DNA of 13,924 nt from Alistipes sp. (GTDB taxonomy: Bacteria; Bacteroidota; Bacteroidia; Bacteroidales; Rikenellaceae): positions 69,903-83,826 of the forward strand of contig JAHZDG010000005.1 in the NCBI GenBank assembly GCA_019422485.1, read 5' to 3'. Below are positions 1-6,021 of the stretch, piece after piece; positions within the stretch are counted from its first letter, which is position 1, and every line of letters starts with the position of its first letter. Both the position numbers and the translations under genes were made by a program. Under the pieces are notes generated by a model. That model made no database searches. It worked only from the letters and a program-made list of their open reading frames with translations, and was not told the origin of the DNA.

Positions 1-62
1 GCGGAGTCAGCCTGACGACCGATCAGTTCGCCGACGAACTCTGCCGGATTATTCGGGGATAG
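1..62 (+). CDS. 3' end of an unidentified gene (5' end outside window)
   Basis: The third forward frame is open from the window edge to a TAG at 60-62 and reads GVSLTTDQFADELCRIIRG. The other two forward frames either stop early or read as an arginine- and serine-rich string. The open frame has a normal soluble-protein composition with a helical-looking end, so I take it as the C-terminus of an upstream gene on the same strand as dapD. Nineteen residues are too few to name a family. The gap to dapD is 105 bases and no convincing terminator lies in it, so readthrough into dapD is possible. Confidence 0.4.
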   Translation, partial: GVSLTTDQFADELCRIIRG

Positions 63-167
63 CTTTCTGCACCGAAAAGCCGACGAGTCGGGGATGCCTT
101 GGGAACAGCGCAGCTGGATCCGCGTGAGTTTATGATGTCTTTCAAAACGGTTTAATAGGATAAAGCT

Positions 168-989
168 ATGTATGAGAAGTTGAAACAAGAGGTAGAGAAA
201 CTTTGGGAAAACCGTGAAGGATTACGGGAAGAGTCTGCAAAGAATGTCATTCGGGAGGTGATCGAATTGCTGGATAAGGGCATTCTTCGAACAGCAGAAC
301 CGCTGGAGGACGGCAGTTGGCAGGTGAACGAATGGGTGAAAAAAGCGGTGATTCTCTATTTCCCCATCCAGCAAATGCGGGTTATGGAGGCCGGGCCCTT
401 GGAATTTCACGATAAAATGGCACTCAAACAGGATTACGATAAATTGGGAGTCCGGGTTGTGCCGGGTGCATCGGCCCGTTATGGAGCGTATGTGGCTCCG
501 GGCGTGGTGATGATGCCCTCCTATGTCAATATCGGTGCTTATGTAGATGCCGGGACGATGGTTGATACCTGGGCTACGGTCGGCTCCTGTGCCCAGATCG
601 GAAAAAGCGTTCACCTGAGTGGAGGTGTCGGCATCGGTGGTGTGTTGGAACCGATTCAGGCCGCTCCGGTCATTGTCGAAGATCACTGTTTTATCGGGAG
701 TCGCTGCATTGTGGTCGAAGGAGCTCGGATCGGAACCCAAGCCGTTTTGGGTGCGGGTGTCGTGATCACCGGCTCAACCAAGATTATCGATGTCTCGGGT
801 GCTGAACCGGTCGAATATCGGGGGTATGTGCCTCCTCGGAGTGTGGTGATTCCTGGTATGTTGCCTAAACGTTTCCCGGCCGGGGAGTATCAGGTGCCGT
901 GCGCGCTGATCATCGGCCAGCGGAAAGCCTCGACGGATACGAAAACCTCCCTGAACGATGCTTTGCGGGAATTCGATCTGCCGGTATAA
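168..989 (+). CDS. dapD: 2,3,4,5-tetrahydropyridine-2,6-dicarboxylate N-succinyltransferase
   Basis: DapD transfers succinyl from succinyl-CoA to tetrahydrodipicolinate in the cytoplasm, in the succinylase branch of lysine and meso-diaminopimelate synthesis. It normally works as a homotrimer. The 273-residue product matches the usual family length (about 274). Residues 1-100 form the helical N-terminal domain. Residues from about 100 to 250 are the left-handed beta-helix built from hexapeptide repeats, with the family signatures MPSYVNIGAYVDAGTMVDTW, GSCAQIGK, HLSGGVGIGGVLEP and EDHCFIGSR. These closely follow the E. coli sequence as I remember it. The start ATG follows an AGGATAAAG stretch and gives the expected N-terminus (MYEKLKQEVEKLW). 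No good TAnnTTTG promoter was found just upstream, so the gene may be read from the preceding gene. A strong hairpin follows the stop. Nothing looks truncated, and the identification is secure. Confidence 0.96.
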   Translation: MYEKLKQEVEKLWENREGLREESAKNVIREVIELLDKGILRTAEPLEDGSWQVNEWVKKAVILYFPIQQMRVMEAGPLEFHDKMALKQDYDKLGVRVVPGASARYGAYVAPGVVMMPSYVNIGAYVDAGTMVDTWATVGSCAQIGKSVHLSGGVGIGGVLEPIQAAPVIVEDHCFIGSRCIVVEGARIGTQAVLGAGVVITGSTKIIDVSGAEPVEYRGYVPPRSVVIPGMLPKRFPAGEYQVPCALIIGQRKASTDTKTSLNDALREFDLPV

Positions 990-1006
990 ATCGGTCTGAT
1001 GATTAT

Positions 1007-1039
1007 AAAAAAGCCGTGATGGAAATCACGGCTTTTTTT
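1007..1039. terminator. Rho-independent terminator after dapD, probably bidirectional
   Basis: GCCGTGAT (1013-1020) pairs perfectly with ATCACGGC (1025-1032) around a GGAA loop, which is a GNRA-type tetraloop. A six-A run lies on the left flank and seven Ts (1033-1039) on the right. It sits 18 bases after the dapD stop. The flanking A run makes a U tract on the other strand, so it can also end the minus-strand gene that stops at 1112. Confidence 0.9.
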
Positions 1040-1111
1040 GTGGCAAGTGTACGTTATGGCTGGGTGGTGTCAGCGTCAATGCAGACGAGAGAAAGCGGAC
1101 GGTTGTGGGGG

Positions 1112-1813
1112 TTATTTCCGGGAGCGGAAGCTGATGAACGCGGTGATCATCAGACTCGATGCACTCCATCCGTCGTCTAGTTTTGTGCTTTGGCCACCGG
1201 ATTTGAGGGTCTTAATGGAGCCGATATTGACTGCCACTTTGAGCCCGATAGCGGTGGCAGGGCTGAGTTTGCATTCGCCGCCGATGCTGGCATGGGCTCC
1301 GAAGGTACTGCCGGTGATCTTGCCACTTTGACGACCGGAAGTGATTTTGTCGGACAGGAAAAGCCCTCCGGCTCCGATGGCTCCGATGAAGGCGGCTTTT
1401 TGCCCGTCAGCGCGCCACAGCATAGAGGGGCCTACATAAATAATGTTTTGGTGTTCGGTGAGTGACGATCGGGTCGACAGGCTGCTCTGCACGAAATTGG
1501 CAGTGACTCCGACGCCGAGACCGTTGTAGAAGACGTAGTGAAGCTCCCCTCCGATATTATAACCGTGGCGCAGCTGATCGGTTAAATCCTGGATATAAGA
1601 AGAGGTGTTGGGAAGTTCTTTACCCAGGCGATATGCGTATCCACCTCCGAGGGCAAAGCGGATGCCGGGTGTGTTCGGGTCTACGGATTCGAGTCGTGAA
1701 GGAGCTTTAGGGGGATTAATTGACTCCGAAGAAGGATCTTGAGCTTGGAGGGTGTTTGAAAAAGCGAGCGATAGAATTCCAAAAAACGCTGCCAGACAGA
1801 GACTCTTTTTCAT
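1112..1813 (-). CDS. secreted outer membrane beta-barrel-like protein, function unknown
   Basis: A 233-residue protein with a clear Sec signal peptide: MKK, a hydrophobic core over about residues 4-19, and a likely signal peptidase I site after LQAQ (residue 25). A short Pro/Ser-rich linker follows, then from about residue 50 alternating hydrophobic/polar glycine-rich strands (FALGGGYAYRLG, GYNIGGELHYVFY, GLGVGVTANFV, AAFIGAIGAGGLFL, GAHASIGGE, MITAFISFR). This is typical of small OmpX- or porin-like barrels of Bacteroidota; the exact family is not recognised. An in-frame ATG exists 29 codons upstream, but it would put a hydrophilic stretch before the signal peptide, so I use the ATG at 1811-1813. 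A candidate promoter (1927-1959) and stem-loop leader lie upstream. The gene is convergent with dapD and shares its terminator. Confidence 0.8.
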   Translation of the reverse strand: MKKSLCLAAFFGILSLAFSNTLQAQDPSSESINPPKAPSRLESVDPNTPGIRFALGGGYAYRLGKELPNTSSYIQDLTDQLRHGYNIGGELHYVFYNGLGVGVTANFVQSSLSTRSSLTEHQNIIYVGPSMLWRADGQKAAFIGAIGAGGLFLSDKITSGRQSGKITGSTFGAHASIGGECKLSPATAIGLKVAVNIGSIKTLKSGGQSTKLDDGWSASSLMITAFISFRSRK

Positions 1814-1877
1814 AATCGGAAAGGTTGAGAGGGTGAATAAAAGAGGGTGTAGAGAAGTCGGTAGCTGAAAAATCTTT

Positions 1878-1925
1878 GCGCCAAACGGGCTTATACCCAC
1901 CAGGGGCGTGAAACGGGTTTGGTGC
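1878..1925 (-). promoter_or_regulatory. stem-loop in the presumed 5' leader of the barrel-protein gene
   Basis: GCGCCAAAC (1878-1886) and GTTTGGTGC (1917-1925) can form a 9-pair stem with a 30-base loop. On the plus strand this includes one G-U wobble. On the minus strand that position is a C-A mismatch, leaving a solid 6-pair core, CCAAAC/GTTTGG. Read in the minus direction, the stem is followed six bases later by a T5 run. If the promoter at 1927-1959 is real, the transcript would begin at or inside this stem. Attenuation or 5'-end protection are both possible; it matches no riboswitch family I know. Confidence 0.3.
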
Positions 1926-1926
1926 G

Positions 1927-1959
1927 GAAAGGTAAAAGAAACTTTTTCTGATGTGTAAA
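1927..1959 (-). promoter_or_regulatory. candidate Bacteroidetes-type promoter for the barrel-protein gene
   Basis: On the minus strand TACCTTTC (1934-1927) matches TAnnTTTG at all but the last base. A TTTA (1959-1956) lies 21 bases upstream in the position of the TTTG -33 box. It would start transcription near 1920 and give a leader of about 110 nt before the ATG at 1813. Confidence 0.45.
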
Positions 1960-2135
1960 GACTCTTTGGATCGGGTGAAATGTGGCTCGACCGAACTCAT
2001 GGAAGGCGTGGAAGAAATGTGGAGGTTCATGGCCGATCAGTTGTTGAAAAAAGAATTTGGTTGTCAGAAGTCGAGCCTGCGTTGCAAATACTTCTTCGTG
2101 GAATTAACCCTCTAAAAGATAGGGATTTATTTTTG

Positions 2136-2156
2136 AAAATCCAAAAAGGATTTTTT
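2136..2156 (+). terminator. terminator-like hairpin inside a divergent intergenic region
   Basis: AAAATCC (2136-2142) pairs with GGATTTT (2148-2154) around an A5 loop. T2155-2156 extend the T run to six. The stem is weak, with only two G-C pairs. No annotated plus-strand gene ends just before it, so it is either incidental AT-rich sequence or the end of an unannotated short transcript. Confidence 0.3.
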
Positions 2157-2217
2157 GAGAGATGTTCGGGAGTGGGACATAGGGACGGTTTGTGAGGGAC
2201 TGAATAATTTATAACAT

Positions 2218-2249
2218 TTTGTATAATTTGGGAATTTTTAGTACCTTGC
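2218..2249 (+). promoter_or_regulatory. promoter of gltA, Bacteroidetes sigma type
   Basis: TTTG (2218-2221), a 20-base spacer, then TACCTTGC (2242-2249), a close match to TAnnTTTG. Expected start of transcription is about 2255, giving a leader of roughly 38 nt to the ATG at 2293. The surrounding DNA is A/T-rich. This is the best-matching complete promoter in the window. Confidence 0.7.
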
Positions 2250-2292
2250 AAAGCTATAAGGCAAATGTGAGTTTTATTTTATTGAGGCTGTT

Positions 2293-3642
2293 ATGAGAAA
2301 CCAAGCCATTTTAGCGAAATTGTCGGAGGCGACAAAATCGACCTGTCGGATCGACAATAACTTGTTTGTCAAGTACAATGTGAAGCGAGGCCTGCGCAAC
2401 GAAGACCACTCGGGGGTCTTGGTCGGGCTGACCCGTATCGGAGATGTTCAAGGGTATGAACGCATGCCGGAGGGTGGACTGAAAGCCATTCCGGGACGTT
2501 TGATTTATCGAGGTATCGATGTCAAAGATCTCGTAGAGGGTGCCTATGCCGAACATCGTTTCGGGTTTGAAGAAACGGCCTTTTTGCTGTTGTCGGGCTC
2601 GCTGCCCAACCGACAGGACCTGTCTGCCTTTGAGCAGATGATTCATGATTATATGCCGCTGTCCCAGAAAACCAAGATGAATATCCTGGATCTGGAAGGC
2701 TCCAATATTATGAATATTCTGGCTCGCAGTGTCTTGGAAATGTATACGTTCGATGAAAATCCGGATGATACGTCGGCCGAAAATCTTATGCGTCAGTCGG
2801 TCGATCTGATCGCCAAATTCCCGGCTATTATTGCGTATGCCTACAATATCATGCGGCATGCCAATCAAGGGCACTCGCTGCATATCCGTCACCCCAAGGA
2901 AGACCTCTCCATCGCCGAAAACTTCCTGTATATGCTCAAGGGGCATTTTACCGAATTGGAAGCTCGGACGCTGGACCGTGCCTTGGTGCTGCATGCTGAA
3001 CACGGGGGGGGAAACAACTCGACGTTTACGGTGCGGGTGACCAGTTCGTCGGGGACCGATACCTATTCGTCGATTGCGGCGGCTATCGGTTCGTTGAAGG
3101 GCCCGTTGCACGGGGGGGCTAACCTGGCCGTGATGAAGATGTTCAACCACCTGAAAGAAAATATCAAGAACTGGCAGAGCGTGGTGGAAATCGACGACTA
3201 TCTGATGAAGATGTTGCGGAAAGAAGCCTACGATCACTCGGGATTGATCTACGGGATCGGTCATGCCGTTTATACGATCTCTGACCCTCGTGCTTTGTTG
3301 CTGAAGGCGATGGCGCGTGATCTGGCCAAGGAAAAGAACCGGGAAGAAGAGTTCGCCTTCCTGGAACTGCTGGAAAAGCGGGCGATTGAAAACTTTATGA
3401 ATTTCAAAGGGCATAAAGTGAATAAACGGGTTTGTGCGAATGTGGACTTCTATTCGGGCTTTGTGTACGATATGATCGGAATGCAGCAGGAAGTATTTAC
3501 GCCGTTGTTTGCCATGAGCCGTATCACCGGGTGGTGTGCTCACCGGATCGAAGAGTTGAACTTCGACAGTCGTCGGATTATTCGTCCGGCCTACATGAAT
3601 GTACGGGAAGAACAACCGTTCATTCCGCTGCCGCAACGATAG
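2293..3642 (+). CDS. gltA: citrate synthase
   Basis: Condenses acetyl-CoA with oxaloacetate to citrate, the entry step of the oxidative TCA branch, in the cytoplasm. The product is 449 residues, the length I expect for the Bacteroides-type enzyme. The catalytic triad is visible: His273 in GPLHGGAN, His324 in YGIGHAVYTISDPRA and Asp385 in CANVDFYSG. The conserved HAEHGGGNNSTF (residues 234-245) and PGRLIYRGIDVKDL (67-80) segments are also present. The start agrees with a promoter 44 bases upstream. The gene stands alone: no aconitase or isocitrate dehydrogenase lies beside it, and a strong terminator follows 20 bases after the stop. Runs of eight and seven G (3004-3011, 3112-3118) fall in conserved glycine motifs. 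A 2-methylcitrate synthase role cannot be excluded from sequence alone, but citrate synthase is the natural call. Confidence 0.95.
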   Translation: MRNQAILAKLSEATKSTCRIDNNLFVKYNVKRGLRNEDHSGVLVGLTRIGDVQGYERMPEGGLKAIPGRLIYRGIDVKDLVEGAYAEHRFGFEETAFLLLSGSLPNRQDLSAFEQMIHDYMPLSQKTKMNILDLEGSNIMNILARSVLEMYTFDENPDDTSAENLMRQSVDLIAKFPAIIAYAYNIMRHANQGHSLHIRHPKEDLSIAENFLYMLKGHFTELEARTLDRALVLHAEHGGGNNSTFTVRVTSSSGTDTYSSIAAAIGSLKGPLHGGANLAVMKMFNHLKENIKNWQSVVEIDDYLMKMLRKEAYDHSGLIYGIGHAVYTISDPRALLLKAMARDLAKEKNREEEFAFLELLEKRAIENFMNFKGHKVNKRVCANVDFYSGFVYDMIGMQQEVFTPLFAMSRITGWCAHRIEELNFDSRRIIRPAYMNVREEQPFIPLPQR

Positions 3643-3662
3643 AAAATCTTACCCTCATATGG

Positions 3663-3692
3663 ACGGTCCCGTTATGTAGACGGGACCGTTTT
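3663..3692 (+). terminator. Rho-independent terminator after gltA
   Basis: ACGGTCCCGT (3663-3672) pairs perfectly over 10 bases with ACGGGACCGT (3680-3689) around a 7-base loop, and the T run spans 3689-3692. It lies 20 bases after the gltA stop, so gltA is probably a single-gene transcript. Confidence 0.88.
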
Positions 3693-3933
3693 GGTATAAA
3701 TGATCTTGACGCTCCGAAGCCCTAGGAAGAAGGCGGAAAGGAATCATTAGATTAGGGGAAGGCTGTAGACTGGTTGAAAATGGGAAGGGAAGAGAGTGCA
3801 GGGTCAAAAGAGGTTGAGGCAACGGGTGATCGAGGGAAGAGACGCTGTGTCACAGAGAGTCGCGCAGAATGGGACTTTTAGTCAGGATTGTTCATTTTTT
3901 AGGGAAAGTGTAGAAAGTCTGCGCCTGAATGCT

Positions 3934-3941
3934 TAACTTCG
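3934..3941 (+). promoter_or_regulatory. candidate -7 box for the first SGNH gene
   Basis: TAACTTCG followed by CAG resembles the TAnnTTTG box with one mismatch. No clear TTTG lies at the -33 position. If used, transcription would begin near 3947. That is downstream of an in-frame ATG at 3929 and about 20 nt before the ATG at 3968, which supports the shorter start. Confidence 0.35.
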
Positions 3942-3967
3942 CAGCAGTTTTTCGCCTGATATCGGCC

Positions 3968-5911
3968 ATGAATTCGAATCGTGATTATACATCCTATACT
4001 TTCTGGATTACCTTGTTGGTAATCATTGGGTTGATTGGTGTTTCCCAACTGCCGGCATTCAATCTGGGCGGGGCTTTTATCAAACGGGTCAATATTTTGT
4101 CGGATGGGCTGCCCCGGGAAGATTCCTTGCCGGGACCGAGAAATAATGAATCTCTGTTCGATACCGTGATGTTGGCCCAGATCGAAGCCGAGGCGTTGAG
4201 TGCCATGGATTCGGCGAGCCAGTCGTCTTCTTCGGGGATCGATTCACTGGGGGTGCAGCAGCGTACCCAACATTGGAATTTAGGTGAAGGTATCGATGGC
4301 AGACGTGGGGCCCGGATGTCAGGGGTCGAAACCCGATTGGAGCCTGGACAGCCATTGATCGAAGATTATGGCGGTGAAACGCCTGCTATGGAGGCCTTTT
4401 ATCAGGTGTGGGAGGATACGGAGCGCAATCGTCCGCTGAGAATCGCCGTATTGGGAGATTCATTTATCGAAGGGGATATTTTGACGGCCGATCTGCGGGA
4501 GCAGTTGCAGCAAATCTGCGGCGGCAGCGGGGTCGGGTTTGTTCCGTTTGCCACGGCGATGGCCAAATTCCGGGCCAGTGTCCTGCAACAATATTCCGGC
4601 TGGGAAATCTCGACTTTGCAACAACGGAGCTCGTTACCCGAAGAGCTGCAGAATAAGTTTTTTGTGTCGGGAAATTTTGCCATTCCGAGTGAGGGGGCTT
4701 CGACCCGTCTGGAAGGAACGAATTTCAAGCAATTCCTCGACGAATGCAGTCAGGCACGCCTGCTGTTTATTAACCGGGAGGCAACCCGTCTCGATGTGTT
4801 GATCAACGATTCGGTCAGCCGGAGTTTTACCCCGCCTCCGGGAGAACAGGTGCAGCAGATTGTGATCAATGCCCCCATCCGGTCGATTCGGGTCGATCTG
4901 TCGCAAACCGACGGATTCATCGGGTATGGGATTATTCTCGAAGATCCTCAGGGCGTCAGTGTCGACAATTTTTCGATCCGGGGCAACAGCGGCCTGGCTT
5001 TGTACGGCACCAATCGCTCGATCAACAATCAGATCAATCAGCTGGCCAAATACGATCTGGTCGTGTTGCAATATGGACTGAATGTAATTTCGGCCGATGT
5101 GACACGTTATGACTATTACGGGAAAAAACTGGTCAACATCATCCGTTACATGCAGCAGTGTTTTCCCGAAAGCAGTATTCTGGTCATGGGGGTAGGGGAT
5201 CGCAGCACCCAACGCGACGGACAGTTTGTGACCATGCCGGGTGTTTTCGGGATGATCGAGGCGCAGCGGGAGGCGGCTCGCGAAGCAGGAGTAGCCTTTT
5301 GGGATACGTTTGAGGCGATGGGAGGTCCGGGCAGCATGCCGGTTTATGTGAAGAATAAATGGGCGTCACAGGATTATACCCACATTCGCCATCCGGGAGG
5401 ACGTCAGATCGCGACGAAACTGGTGGCCAGCCTGGTGCATGGACGGAAACGGACGGCGGAAGCCGTGGCTGAACGGGAACGGCGGGCGGAAGAATTGCGC
5501 ATGAAAGCGTTGCAATATCAGACTCATTTGCAAGAGGCCATGTCGACTGACAGTCTGATGGAAACTCCGTTCGATACCTCTTTAGTCCGGGCGGGAAATG
5601 GAGGCGATACGCTCTCTGCTCGAGCGCTCGATAGTTCGCTACATAGAAAAGGCCGGCATCATTCACGCCTCGATTCTTTGAGAGCGGCGGATACTTCCCG
5701 TGTTGCGCGATCGCGGAAAGCCTTGAGAGATTCGGTGCGAACCCTGGAGGCAGAGCCGGCTGGGGATCCGGCTGTCCATACGGAATCGGGGAGAAGCACG
5801 GAATCCGCGTTGCCGTCAGAAACGGAGATGCCGACCGAATCGGTTGCTTCCTCGACTACCCTGGAAACCCCTTCGGAGGAAAATTTGCCGACGGAATCGC
5901 AGGAAAAATAA
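3968..5911 (+). CDS. membrane-anchored SGNH-hydrolase-fold protein, putative acyltransferase/esterase (first of pair)
   Basis: A 647-residue protein. Residues 10-31 (YTFWITLLVIIG onward) are a single transmembrane anchor, which probably puts the rest in the periplasm. The SGNH fold is visible as block I LGDSF (Ser165), block II RGNSG (around 338-342), block III QYGLN (Asn372) and block V DYTH (Asp469, His472). A region of about 100 residues with beta-like character is inserted between blocks I and II. After about residue 490 come a charged helical segment and a disordered Ser/Thr/Glu/Pro-rich tail with four TES units. I chose the ATG at 3968 because the promoter-like box at 3934 lies after the upstream in-frame ATG (3929). 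The next gene is a paralog sharing WDxxxAxGGxGSM (445-457 here). With the nearby MBOAT gene this suggests acyl transfer to an envelope polymer; simple esterase activity is the alternative. The substrate is unknown. Confidence 0.75.
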   Translation: MNSNRDYTSYTFWITLLVIIGLIGVSQLPAFNLGGAFIKRVNILSDGLPREDSLPGPRNNESLFDTVMLAQIEAEALSAMDSASQSSSSGIDSLGVQQRTQHWNLGEGIDGRRGARMSGVETRLEPGQPLIEDYGGETPAMEAFYQVWEDTERNRPLRIAVLGDSFIEGDILTADLREQLQQICGGSGVGFVPFATAMAKFRASVLQQYSGWEISTLQQRSSLPEELQNKFFVSGNFAIPSEGASTRLEGTNFKQFLDECSQARLLFINREATRLDVLINDSVSRSFTPPPGEQVQQIVINAPIRSIRVDLSQTDGFIGYGIILEDPQGVSVDNFSIRGNSGLALYGTNRSINNQINQLAKYDLVVLQYGLNVISADVTRYDYYGKKLVNIIRYMQQCFPESSILVMGVGDRSTQRDGQFVTMPGVFGMIEAQREAAREAGVAFWDTFEAMGGPGSMPVYVKNKWASQDYTHIRHPGGRQIATKLVASLVHGRKRTAEAVAERERRAEELRMKALQYQTHLQEAMSTDSLMETPFDTSLVRAGNGGDTLSARALDSSLHRKGRHHSRLDSLRAADTSRVARSRKALRDSVRTLEAEPAGDPAVHTESGRSTESALPSETEMPTESVASSTTLETPSEENLPTESQEK

Positions 5912-6021
5912 CTCTCTCCGGATTTTTGTAGAGAATGGCCGAGTGTCGGAATCGCTTCTGCGGTTTGAGAAGAGAGTTGATTTGGCTTTGGACGAAGCCG
6001 GAACGACAAACAATCGAATGA

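Larger units (their letters stand above)
1814..2292. other. 479-base divergent intergenic region between the barrel protein and gltA
   Basis: No convincing gene was found here. Short open frames on both strands (up to about 75 codons) have no recognisable domain, signal peptide or supported start. The region holds a candidate minus-strand promoter (1927-1959), a stem-loop inside that promoter's leader (1878-1925), an AT-rich terminator-like hairpin (2136-2156) and the gltA promoter (2218-2249). The right half is distinctly A/T-rich. Confidence 0.6.
3643..3967. other. 325-base intergenic region between gltA and the first SGNH gene
   Basis: No gene was found. It contains the gltA terminator (3663-3692), a purine-rich plus strand from about 3720 to 3870, an 11-base inverted repeat CTGTGTCACAG (3845-3855) that could be a chance or operator-like palindrome, and a candidate -7 box (3934-3941) for the next gene. 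Confidence 0.55.

Noticed and set aside
80..91. CCGAC/GTCGG inverted repeat upstream of dapD as a terminator
   Set aside because: It has only five pairs, a two-base loop and no following T run.
1878..1925. Possible tRNA-like cloverleaf from the 9-pair stem
   Set aside because: The total length is too short (about 48 bases) and there is no T-arm GTTCRA motif, anticodon arm or CCA-like end.
1980..2251. Small overlapping open frames of about 70-75 codons on both strands upstream of gltA
   Set aside because: There is no recognisable domain or signal peptide and the residue composition is unconvincing. The frame on one strand runs into the gltA promoter.
2311..3636. 441-codon open frame antisense to gltA
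   Set aside because: It mirrors the citrate synthase gene almost end to end. Its translation is His/Arg/Gln-rich with no domain, while the plus strand encodes a complete enzyme with its triad.
4634..5212. 192-codon minus-strand open frame within the first SGNH gene
   Set aside because: It is a shadow of the plus-strand gene, whose SGNH blocks and transmembrane anchor are clear. No protein features were seen on the minus strand.
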